A DNA stretch of 6,055 nt from Chitinophagales bacterium. Lineage in GTDB: Bacteria > Bacteroidota > Bacteroidia > Chitinophagales > UBA2359. The notes below the pieces were generated by a model that saw only the letters and a list, made by a program, of their open reading frames with translations, had not been told where the DNA came from and ran no database searches. Both the position numbers and the translations under genes were made by a program. Positions within the stretch are counted from its first letter, which is position 1; every line of letters begins with the position of its first letter. The DNA is taken from the NCBI GenBank assembly GCA_020629595.1, contig JAHDDA010000054.1:1-6055 (forward strand), given 5' to 3'. This document shows, in pieces, positions 1 to 6,055 of the stretch.

Positions 1-1416
1 ATAAGCTATGTTGATGAACAATATTATGAAATCATTCAACTAAATAGCAATGTTAATTCTATAAAAAAAGGCGACACTCTAAAGTTGAATGATACTATTT
101 GCCAAGAAATAGTAGATAAAAAAACAGTCATATTTTATTCTTTAGTTGAAGAGCAAGTAGATTACAAAATTCCTGTTATTGATTATTTAAAAATTAAGTC
201 CTTTATTGGCTTCCCTATTTTTGTTGATGATAAAATTTGGGGAACATTTACACTTTGTTCTTCCAAAGTACAAAACGATTCGGTATTCCAACAAAATAGA
301 AGTATTCTGTCGCTTGTAGCGTTAATGATTTCTAGAGTAATTACCGATTCTGAACTTAGATATAAAATTGTTTCAAAAGATTATTTACTTCAATTAGGAG
401 AAAGTTTATCAAAAACAGCGACTTATATAAGGTTTAATAGAACAAATAAAATTGATTGTACCGATAGCTTTTTTCAAATTTTTGATTTACCCAAATCAAC
501 TTCGATTGACGAAATAATGAACTCTGTAATGTCTAAAATTATAAATGAAGATAGAATTAAAATTCAAAAAATATATGAACAAAGCAAACATTCACAAATT
601 GAACCTTTTGAGTATAGAATACTCACGAGTAGTAACAAAGTGAAATGGCTTAGACACAAGCTGAAGTTATCTGATGACAAGTCTTATGTTCTTGGTGTTG
701 TTCAAGACATTACTGAAACCAAAAAAACAGAACTTGCATTAAAAATTCAAAAAGAGGAATTAGAAAATTTTGCTTACGCTTCGGCACATTATTTACAAGA
801 ACCATTAAGAAATATTTTGAGTTTCACTACCCTTATAGAAAGGAAGTATGGGCAAGAATTTGACAAAGAAGGAAAAGAGTTCTTTTCATTTATCAAAAAT
901 TCTGCAATAAAAGCAAAAAAGCAAATTGATGGAATGTTAACCTATACATCAATTGGTTCTACAAAAAGTAAAACTTGGGTTGATGTAAATAGAGTCATTA
1001 ACTTTTCGCTTCGTAACTTAACTAATCAGCAAGGTTTGGGAAATATAAATTTTAATACAGGCGTTCTTCCCAATATTTTTGCATTTGAAAAAGAAATCTA
1101 CTTGCTTTTCTTGAATTTAATTTCTAATGCGATTAAGTTTTCACAAACAAGCAAACCTATAACAATAAATATAGATAGTAGTGAAGATGAACTATTTTGG
1201 AAGTTTGTTATCTCAGACAATGGAATTGGTATTGAAAAACAATACATACCTAAAATTTTTAAATTATTTAGCAGATTGAATCTCAACACTTCAAATGAAG
1301 GAATAGGTATAGGGTTGACAATTGCAAAAAAAGTAATAGACCTTCATGAAGGTGAAATAAAAGTAGATGCTAAAATAAATGTGGGTACAAATGTTAATTT
1401 CACAATTAAAAAATAA
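1..1416 (+). CDS. GAF-PAS sensor histidine kinase, cytoplasmic (5' end outside window)
   Basis: The reading frame is open from base 1, so the first in-frame TTG (85) is internal and the N-terminus lies left of the window; 471 codons are visible. Visible codons 1-115 resemble a GAF domain (FIGFPIFVDDKIWGTFTL). Codons 125-235 are a PAS domain ending in the usual GVVQDITE. The HisKA H-box FAYASAHYLQEPLR follows, with the phospho-accepting His at 787-789 (codon 263). The HATPase domain has an N-box (LFLNLISNAIKF, Asn at 1126-1128), G1 (DNGIGIE, 1216-1236) and G2 (EGIGIGL, 1297-1317). No membrane segment is visible, so it is probably a soluble kinase sensing an internal or diffusible signal and phosphorylating an unseen response regulator. 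Oddly, the residue after His is Tyr, where this family normally has Asp. It runs tail to tail into the next gene with a 10-base gap. The kinase call is secure; signal and partner are unknown. Confidence 0.93.
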   Translation: MSYVDEQYYEIIQLNSNVNSIKKGDTLKLNDTICQEIVDKKTVIFYSLVEEQVDYKIPVIDYLKIKSFIGFPIFVDDKIWGTFTLCSSKVQNDSVFQQNRSILSLVALMISRVITDSELRYKIVSKDYLLQLGESLSKTATYIRFNRTNKIDCTDSFFQIFDLPKSTSIDEIMNSVMSKIINEDRIKIQKIYEQSKHSQIEPFEYRILTSSNKVKWLRHKLKLSDDKSYVLGVVQDITETKKTELALKIQKEELENFAYASAHYLQEPLRNILSFTTLIERKYGQEFDKEGKEFFSFIKNSAIKAKKQIDGMLTYTSIGSTKSKTWVDVNRVINFSLRNLTNQQGLGNINFNTGVLPNIFAFEKEIYLLFLNLISNAIKFSQTSKPITINIDSSEDELFWKFVISDNGIGIEKQYIPKIFKLFSRLNLNTSNEGIGIGLTIAKKVIDLHEGEIKVDAKINVGTNVNFTIKK

Positions 1417-1426
1417 AAGTTACTTC

Positions 1427-3781
1427 TTAAAATTGAATTAAAGGTTGACCAACTTTACTTTTATTAACTGCCCAAAGGTTAAAATCGGCATTATTAATTA
1501 ATGCGTTTCCATCGCCATCTTGTAAGAAATACCCATTTACTGCCGAACTATTTTCTCCCCAGATATTATAATCCAAATTATTTATCAAACCATTGCCGTC
1601 AAAATCTCCAGATATCATTGTTTCTTGGTTGTATTTTGTTTTTGTTTGATTAATACCTAAGGCTATTCCACTAGTAAAATCAATTATATTATCACTTAAA
1701 CTACTTAAATCTGCAACAAGAGCTAAGTGAGATTTATGATGAATACTAATAAATTTTGCTTCGCTTGCTGTACTTGAAAACTGCAAATAGTTGAGTCCAT
1801 CTATGGTATTAAAAACTTGCCCATCTCTAAAAACTACCCCAGCTTGAGTTTCTAAAATATTTTCGTTTTGATCATAGATATTTATTAAAACCCAATCTAC
1901 CGCATCATAAGGTAGTTGCTGAAAATTTTCTGAACCATTATAAAACCAAGGATCATTATTAAAAGGTTGAAATTGGGGTATTAATCCAGAAGCATTTAAT
2001 GAGTTGGTCATATTTCCGTCTGGATTTAAAAAGCCTTCAAAGAAAACTTTAATATTTAAGATTAATCCACTTGGCGTACCTTCACAAACACATTCTTCAT
2101 TGAAAATATCATTTAAGGTATTTAAATTGCCATCATCGCACTCAATTCCTACATTAGGACATTCAATTATAATATCTAATTCTACAATTTCACTTGTACA
2201 GTTATTATTATCAAAAACTTCTAGAACGTAAGTCCCACTATCTTCGTAGGATACATTGTATAAATAAAAAATTAAATTATTACTTAAAACTGTTCCATCT
2301 GGATGATACCAGGTTTCGTTATTTGTTGTTCCTGCCCAGCTAAATCCAATATCATCTCCTTCTTGTGCATAGAATGTTTGTGTATCAGTTTCCCATCCAC
2401 TATTATCTATATTTACAGCAACAAAGGGAATTTGAAACGATGCGCTTGCATCTTCAACTCCGTTGCAGTTACAATTTGCATCAAAAATATCATTTATAGT
2501 ACACATATTTCCATCGTCACAATCTGCTAAAAAGTTAAGGCAATTTACAGCCAAATCTACTTTATATCTATACGGATAGTCATAAATTGCATTATAAATA
2601 TCATTTTCATCAATGTAAACATATTCTTTTGGACTTCCAGTAACCACTAAAAACACTCTTTCATTAGAGTTTACACTAAAAGTAACATCTGTACTTAATT
2701 CATTATAAATAGGGCTGTATCTAACTTGTCCATTTTTTACCGCAACAAAACCGAAGTTATTTCCAGCAATGGGGTCATTTTGCTTTATACTTTCAAAAGT
2801 TAAAGATATTTGGGAAGAATTATACGTTTGAATTTCGTGAACATTAAAACCATAAGCCTCTGGAGCAGTAGAAAACATTGAGTTTTCTGCTTCTACAGTA
2901 AACCAACCATCATTATCCATATTTGTTTCTAAAATACCGTCTCTTTCATAAATATTCAACGGAGGTGTCCAATCTTGTCTATCTTCAAAATCTAAATTAA
3001 CGGTTCGCATTGCAAACTCGGTAAACGCCCCATTCATATAAGCAACTGACTTATTAAATATTCTTCCATAACCTTTGAACGGATGTTCTTTGAAATATAA
3101 ATTATTATATAATCCATTTACTCCCATACTTCCAATTTTTTCTTGAAGATATAAAAGAAGATAAAATCTAAAATATACATTTTTTCTAAGCCAGCTTTCT
3201 CTGTTTCGTGCCTGTCTTCCAATATAATCTGGATTGAAGTTGGTATAAGTGCTATATGCCAAATATTGTGCATGGCTTTCTTCCATACTTTGATACGCCA
3301 ATTGTTCTTCTGGTGGCGGATATTCTAATGGTTCAATTCGTTGAAATAAATGGGCAACTTCATGAGCCTTTAGAATCTCATTTACATTGGTAGCAGTTAC
3401 GATGTCTAACCACATTCCATCTACTAAATCATCAAAATTTCTTACAGAATTTGGAGTAGCTGTGTTAGGTGATGGAACAACAGACCACGATTCATCAATA
3501 ATTACAATAAATTTATATTGTATGTTATTCACATCTGTGGTTCTATAATTCAATGTATCTGCATAAAACGAATAAGATTCTTCTAAAACATCCAAAACTG
3601 CCTCTGCCGAAAATTCAGTTGGCATTAAGTCTCCATAAAAGATGACATAATTATCCGATTCAACTTGATTATAAGTTAATGCAGAATTATCGGCAATTAA
3701 GTTAGGTATATGTACCGCTTTTTGAGCAGTTAATACAAAACTAAAAAGCAGATATAAAGGAATTAATATAAATTTCTTTAT
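1427..3781 (-). CDS. Secreted HExxH zinc-metallopeptidase-like multidomain protein with Ig-like and dockerin-like modules
   Basis: The start is set at ATA 3781-3779, not the first ATG (3625), because the 52 upstream codons encode a signal peptide (KKFILIPLYLLFSFVLTAQ) and an N-terminal strand, SDNYVIFYGD, typical of this domain type. This gives 784 residues. HEVAH lies at residues 140-144 (codons 3364-3350), with candidate third zinc ligands Glu167/168 (SMEESHAQYLA, 3283-3278), a gluzincin-like layout. The catalytic half, with the later 'EAYGFNVHEIQ' and 'ERVFLVVTGSPKEY' stretches, recalls the DUF6055 type; that name is from memory. Then come a cysteine repeat (414-441), an Ig-like domain (about 447-535, signature YEDSGTYVLEV), a second cysteine repeat (541-568), the shared C-terminal module (573 on) and two EF-hand loops (726-737, 755-766). 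The likely role is extracellular proteolysis or surface binding; no substrate can be inferred. No standard type IX C-terminal signal is recognised. The gene lies 159 bases downstream of the haloperoxidase gene on the same strand. Confidence 0.85.
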   Translation of the reverse strand: MKKFILIPLYLLFSFVLTAQKAVHIPNLIADNSALTYNQVESDNYVIFYGDLMPTEFSAEAVLDVLEESYSFYADTLNYRTTDVNNIQYKFIVIIDESWSVVPSPNTATPNSVRNFDDLVDGMWLDIVTATNVNEILKAHEVAHLFQRIEPLEYPPPEEQLAYQSMEESHAQYLAYSTYTNFNPDYIGRQARNRESWLRKNVYFRFYLLLYLQEKIGSMGVNGLYNNLYFKEHPFKGYGRIFNKSVAYMNGAFTEFAMRTVNLDFEDRQDWTPPLNIYERDGILETNMDNDGWFTVEAENSMFSTAPEAYGFNVHEIQTYNSSQISLTFESIKQNDPIAGNNFGFVAVKNGQVRYSPIYNELSTDVTFSVNSNERVFLVVTGSPKEYVYIDENDIYNAIYDYPYRYKVDLAVNCLNFLADCDDGNMCTINDIFDANCNCNGVEDASASFQIPFVAVNIDNSGWETDTQTFYAQEGDDIGFSWAGTTNNETWYHPDGTVLSNNLIFYLYNVSYEDSGTYVLEVFDNNNCTSEIVELDIIIECPNVGIECDDGNLNTLNDIFNEECVCEGTPSGLILNIKVFFEGFLNPDGNMTNSLNASGLIPQFQPFNNDPWFYNGSENFQQLPYDAVDWVLINIYDQNENILETQAGVVFRDGQVFNTIDGLNYLQFSSTASEAKFISIHHKSHLALVADLSSLSDNIIDFTSGIALGINQTKTKYNQETMISGDFDGNGLINNLDYNIWGENSSAVNGYFLQDGDGNALINNADFNLWAVNKSKVGQPLIQF
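1430..2065 (-). repeat. C-terminal surface/export module, copy 1 (metallopeptidase gene)
   Basis: About 210 residues homologous to the end of the haloperoxidase gene. The shared order is 'FEGF...M...L...G.IP..QPFNNDPW.Y.GSEN', 'VDWVLINI', an 'ISIHHKSHLAL' strand, 'IIDF', 'ALGI', two EF-hand loops and the tail 'NKSKVGQPLIQF'. The module is known to me as a common C-terminus of large secreted Bacteroidota proteins of varied function; its exact role is not established. The DNA copies are clearly diverged, so this is old domain sharing, not a recent duplication. Confidence 0.85.
1484..1606 (-). other. Paired EF-hand (dockerin-like) calcium loops, peptidase protein
   Basis: Loop 1 is DFDGNGLINNLD (1606-1571) and loop 2 is DGDGNALINNAD (1519-1484). 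Both have the 12-residue pattern with Asp at 1, 3 and 12 and Asn at 5 and 9. Loop 2 has Ala in place of the usual Gly at position 6. The two starts are 29 codons apart. Calcium binding is inferred from the pattern. Dockerin-like is a structural description; no cohesin partner is visible. Confidence 0.8.
2078..2161 (-). repeat. Cysteine-rich CDDGN repeat, copy 2
   Basis: Residues 541-568 of the peptidase protein: CPNVGIECDDGNLNTLND followed by IFNEECVCEG. It aligns with copy 1 over its whole length with one cysteine fewer (Asn in place of Cys after the GN). The two copies bracket the Ig-like domain. Confidence 0.8.
2459..2542 (-). repeat. Cysteine-rich CDDGN repeat, copy 1
   Basis: Residues 414-441 of the peptidase protein: CLNFLADCDDGNMCTIND followed by IFDANCNCNG. 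It has five cysteines, an acidic CDDGN turn and a C-x-C close. The repeat type is widespread in secreted Bacteroidota proteins as a linker between domains; disulfides and possible calcium binding are inferred. Confidence 0.8.
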
Positions 3782-3839
3782 ATAAATTATAGAGGTTTTA
3801 AAATGAAAAAATATTTAAGAATAATAATTTCCCTTAAAA

Positions 3840-3848
3840 GCGTGACGC
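3840..3848. promoter_or_regulatory. Short GC-rich palindrome upstream of the peptidase gene
   Basis: GCGTGACGC is a perfect inverted repeat (GCGT/ACGC) around one central base. It is the only GC-rich word in a 159-base A+T-rich gap, about 60 bases upstream of the proposed start. It could be part of a regulator-binding site. No convincing Bacteroidota promoter (TTG ... TAnnTTTG) could be placed next to it. Confidence 0.2.
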
Positions 3849-3926
3849 ATAAAAAGTAAATTTAGTCAGCAAAATGAGATAGTTTTTTTGTGTAAAAAAT
3901 TATTATTTCTTGTCTTTCTAATCCTA

Positions 3927-3943
3927 TAAGTTTGTTGAACTTA
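3927..3943 (-). terminator. Small hairpin at the haloperoxidase stop codon; weak terminator candidate
   Basis: TAAGTT and AACTTA form a perfect 6-bp stem with a 5-base loop, and one arm includes the stop codon. The stem is all A-T but for one G-C pair, and no T-tract follows directly in the transcript direction; a T6 run appears only about 25 bases later. It may pause or trim the transcript, or be chance in A+T-rich DNA. Confidence 0.25.
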
Positions 3944-6055
3944 GTATCTTAATATAAGTTCTCCAACCTTACTCCTATTATTAACCCAAAGGTTATAATC
4001 TAAATTATTTACTATTCCGTTTCCATCGGCATCTTGTGCTTCATAAGAACTTACTGCTACATTATTCAATGCCCAAATATTATAGTCTAAATTGTTTATA
4101 ATTCCGTTTCCATCAATATCTCCAGCATATAACATTTCTTTACCATCAATTTGCTTAGTTGCTTCAATGCCTAGAATTGAGTTAGAATCTGAAAAATCTA
4201 TAATACTTCCTGAAGTAACTTCTTGAGCAATAGCTAAATGATTTCGGTGGTGAACACTCAATATGTATGTTTCATTTGAACTAAAACCCTCAAAATGAAC
4301 AACGTTGTTGCCATTTGCTTCATAAATATTTCCATTGTTATTTAAACAACACGCTTTTGAAGCTAAAATATCTCCACTCGTATTTCTTAATGTTAAATAA
4401 ATCCAATCTACAAAATTTGTTGGATATACACTTAGGTTTTCATTTCCCAAATAAATCCAAGGGTTATCATTATACACCTGATTAAATGGAACTATATTAT
4501 TTTCCGCCAATGTGTTTCTCATTACAGAAGTTGTAGCATCGTAATAGCCTTCTAACCAAACATTCTGAATGTTAAATGAAACAACATCATTCCCATTTGT
4601 TGGATAAAAAAGTTCATCGGCTTTGGCAAAAGCGTCTAAACCTACTTGTTCTCCCATAAACCTACCTGGTATATCATCAACAGGTGGATGTATTCCCCCC
4701 CATATTCTTGAAAGACTACATTGGTCAGAAGCATCTCTGTAAGTTGCCCACTGAAGGGTAATATCAATACTTGGTCCTTCTTCAAAAACTAAAAATTCGT
4801 TTTGAGGTGCAGGAAACTCGCCCATTCCACCCGGAAAAAACTCACTACCCGTAACAGCCGTTAAAACTTCTGCCGCTGCTCTAGAATATGTTGAATGACC
4901 AGAAACATAACCTGCAAAAGGAGGAGAAACAAAAGAAGGGCGTTGGTAAGGCCACCAGTTTTCTGCTAAAATCCAACCTACTCCTGCCATTTCAGTATCT
5001 GGATCATTTATAAAATCTGGTCCTTTCCAAGTATAAAACTTAATTTTACCTATATCTTCTGGCGATTGCACCAATGGATCTCCTGCCAAAACTTGCTCAA
5101 TATAACCAGGAATTAAAGGAACACCTGCTGGGTGAAAATTAGATGCATTTGGATTTGAAGACTGACCTTTTGTAACCATATAACGCAATGCAGATACAGG
5201 ACGCACAAAATCATACCATCCTTTACATCCCCAAGCAGTTATTGCAGCATCGTGCATAGCCCCACCAAGTGTAAGATACGATTTAATATCCCATTCTAAA
5301 TCATCGAGTATTTCTCCAGAACCGTTCCATTTTTTTTCCAATAATGGATTTTCATTTACATAATTTAAAATAGTAAACCAGTGCCCTGGCGGTGTTTCAG
5401 AGTCGGGTCCATCTGCCCAAAACTCAGCTAAAACCCTTGTGTAATCTCCACGAGGAACAATTTGTGGTGTATAAGCTTGGTTTGTAACAGGATTCAATGT
5501 CCTTCCTGTTCCTGTATCTCCACCATCTTCAACATTATAAAAATTATTATAGTCACTAAAATTTGTTGGATATGACTGAATATTCCCAATGCTTGCAGGT
5601 GAAATATCCCACATTACGCCATCGTTGGGATCATGATGTGAAGACCATCTACTAACTAAAGTCATATTCCACTTGAACAAATCTTCAATACCTGTTACTT
5701 GTGTTGTATCCAATAATGGTGGTGTTCCTGGATCGTGATAAACATTGTAAACATTACCATCATTATCTGTATGTACTGTTTTGTCTGAATCTTTTAAAGC
5801 AAAAGGCACAACATTTCCCCATTCTGGGCTTAAAAATTCAGGAATATTAAGCACTGGGTTTCCCGCCTGATCTATATAAGCTTCTAATTGTAATTGTTGC
5901 CAATTGTTAGGATGCGTCATATCTGGATTTCCTGGTTCGCCCATAACCAATGGTGTATTTGCAACCTCGTAATACTGGTTTATGTAGCTTAAATTTTCAT
6001 TAGCTCCATCTGCTAAACCAGCCGCAATCATTTGTTGAGCTATATAATTTCCTAA
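3941..6055 (-). CDS. Vanadium-dependent haloperoxidase family protein (PAP2 superfamily) with dockerin-like C-terminus; 5' end outside window
   Basis: The frame stays open to the right edge (LGNYIAQQ precedes the ATG at 6031), so that ATG is internal and the N-terminus, including any signal peptide, is missing; 704 codons are visible. All three vanadate/phosphate-binding motifs are present. KGWYDFVRP matches K-x6-RP (Lys 5224-5222, Arg 5203-5201). YVSGHSTYS carries the Ser-Gly-His (His 4897-4895). SRIWGGIHPPVD matches SR-x5-H-x3-D (Arg 4708-4706, His 4690-4688). Family members oxidise halides with hydrogen peroxide to halogenate organic compounds; some relatives are phosphatases, and the halide cannot be read from sequence. 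Long stretches (EWDIKSYLTLGGAMHDAAITAWG, split here as EWDIKSYLTLGG and AMHDAAITAWG) match the large bacterial VHPO-like group. From about 4576 down to the stop it carries the C-terminal module also found in the downstream gene. That implies secretion, consistent with an enzyme acting on external peroxide and halide. The SGH motif is preceded by Val, where Pro is common in the wider superfamily. Confidence 0.92.
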   Translation of the reverse strand, partial: LGNYIAQQMIAAGLADGANENLSYINQYYEVANTPLVMGEPGNPDMTHPNNWQQLQLEAYIDQAGNPVLNIPEFLSPEWGNVVPFALKDSDKTVHTDNDGNVYNVYHDPGTPPLLDTTQVTGIEDLFKWNMTLVSRWSSHHDPNDGVMWDISPASIGNIQSYPTNFSDYNNFYNVEDGGDTGTGRTLNPVTNQAYTPQIVPRGDYTRVLAEFWADGPDSETPPGHWFTILNYVNENPLLEKKWNGSGEILDDLEWDIKSYLTLGGAMHDAAITAWGCKGWYDFVRPVSALRYMVTKGQSSNPNASNFHPAGVPLIPGYIEQVLAGDPLVQSPEDIGKIKFYTWKGPDFINDPDTEMAGVGWILAENWWPYQRPSFVSPPFAGYVSGHSTYSRAAAEVLTAVTGSEFFPGGMGEFPAPQNEFLVFEEGPSIDITLQWATYRDASDQCSLSRIWGGIHPPVDDIPGRFMGEQVGLDAFAKADELFYPTNGNDVVSFNIQNVWLEGYYDATTSVMRNTLAENNIVPFNQVYNDNPWIYLGNENLSVYPTNFVDWIYLTLRNTSGDILASKACCLNNNGNIYEANGNNVVHFEGFSSNETYILSVHHRNHLAIAQEVTSGSIIDFSDSNSILGIEATKQIDGKEMLYAGDIDGNGIINNLDYNIWALNNVAVSSYEAQDADGNGIVNNLDYNLWVNNRSKVGELILRY
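3944..4576 (-). repeat. C-terminal surface/export module, copy 2 (haloperoxidase gene)
   Basis: Paralogue of copy 1 with the same order: 'WLEGYY...M...L.ENNIVPFNQVYNDNPWIYLGNEN', 'VDWIYLTLR', 'LSVHHRNHLAIA', 'IIDFSDS', 'ILGIEA', two EF-hand loops and the tail 'NNRSKVGELILRY'. It follows directly after the PAP2 domain with a short linker. It carries a Cys-Cys pair (SKACCLN) where copy 1 has Gly-Val-Val (QAGVVFR). Confidence 0.85.
3998..4120 (-). other. Paired EF-hand (dockerin-like) calcium loops, haloperoxidase protein
   Basis: Loop 1 is DIDGNGIINNLD (4120-4085) and loop 2 is DADGNGIVNNLD (4033-3998), both with full EF-hand ligand positions. The spacing of 29 codons between loop starts is the same as in the peptidase protein. 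Each loop is followed by Tyr-Asn-(Ile/Leu)-Trp. Confidence 0.82.

Noticed and set aside
85..87. TTG at 85 as the start of the histidine kinase
   Set aside because: The frame is open to base 1 and the upstream codons continue the GAF domain, so the gene is simply cut by the window edge.
1098..1289. Minus-strand 63-codon frame inside the kinase gene
   Set aside because: It lies opposite the conserved N- and G1-box coding region and its product resembles nothing; a shadow frame.
1440..1456. AAAGGTTGACCAACTTT as a terminator hairpin for the kinase transcript
   Set aside because: The stem needs a bulge and a very tight loop, and it lies within the coding end of the convergent gene; too weak to call.
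2004..2530. Two plus-strand 75-codon frames opposite the peptidase gene
   Set aside because: They lie antisense to the cysteine repeats and Ig-like region, with no family resemblance; shadow frames.
3623..3625. ATG at 3625 as the start of the peptidase gene
   Set aside because: It would remove a clear signal peptide and the first strand of the catalytic domain, both encoded in frame directly upstream.
3815..3850. In-frame ATG at 3850 opening an 11-residue peptide (MRHAFKGNYYS) that stops at 3815, just upstream of the peptidase frame
   Set aside because: Using it as the peptidase start would require stop readthrough and place a long non-typical segment before the signal peptide; more likely chance.
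3782..3940. Bacteroidota-type promoter (TTG, then TAnnTTTG) in the gap
   Set aside because: Only partial matches such as TCATTTTG and TACTTTTT were found, without a properly spaced upstream element.
6029..6031. ATG at 6031 as the start of the haloperoxidase gene
   Set aside because: Codons upstream to the edge (LGNYIAQQ) stay open and fit the conserved family sequence; no signal peptide follows this ATG.

Overview
The window comes from an A+T-rich (about two thirds by eye) genome of the phylum Bacteroidota, most likely a flavobacterial or saprospirial lineage from a marine or aquatic habitat. This rests on protein architecture, not on a marker gene. The signs are a 'CDDGN..T.ND.....C.C.G' cysteine repeat, a long C-terminal module with the 'VDW' and 'HH(R/K)(N/S)HLA' signatures ending in paired EF-hand (dockerin-like) loops, a secretion signal ending in 'TAQ', and a soluble kinase with the 'LQEPLR' type of H-box. 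There are no RNA genes, insertion sequences or CRISPR arrays.

Layout: 1-1416 (+) is the 3' part of a cytoplasmic GAF-PAS-HisKA-HATPase sensor histidine kinase, open to the left edge. Ten bases later it meets, tail to tail, a large minus-strand gene (1427 to about 3781). That gene encodes a secreted multidomain protein with a zinc-metallopeptidase HEVAH motif, two cysteine-rich repeats flanking an Ig-like domain, and the C-terminal EF-hand module. A 159-base A+T-rich gap follows. Then comes a second minus-strand gene (3941 to beyond 6055), open to the right edge. It encodes a vanadium-haloperoxidase-type protein (PAP2 superfamily) with all three metal-binding motifs and the same C-terminal module.

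The two minus-strand genes encode unrelated enzymes that carry diverged copies of the same 200-residue C-terminal cassette. They are probably handled by the same export or attachment route. The haloperoxidase gene is upstream and the peptidase gene downstream, so co-transcription is possible but not shown. Nothing in the sequence ties the kinase to either of them.

The most notable observation is that the peptidase gene has a clear signal peptide and the first strand of its catalytic domain encoded upstream of its first ATG (3625). That stretch contains no ATG, GTG or TTG in frame. The expected start position reads ATA (3781-3779), one base from ATG. I found no clearly new multi-gene system.
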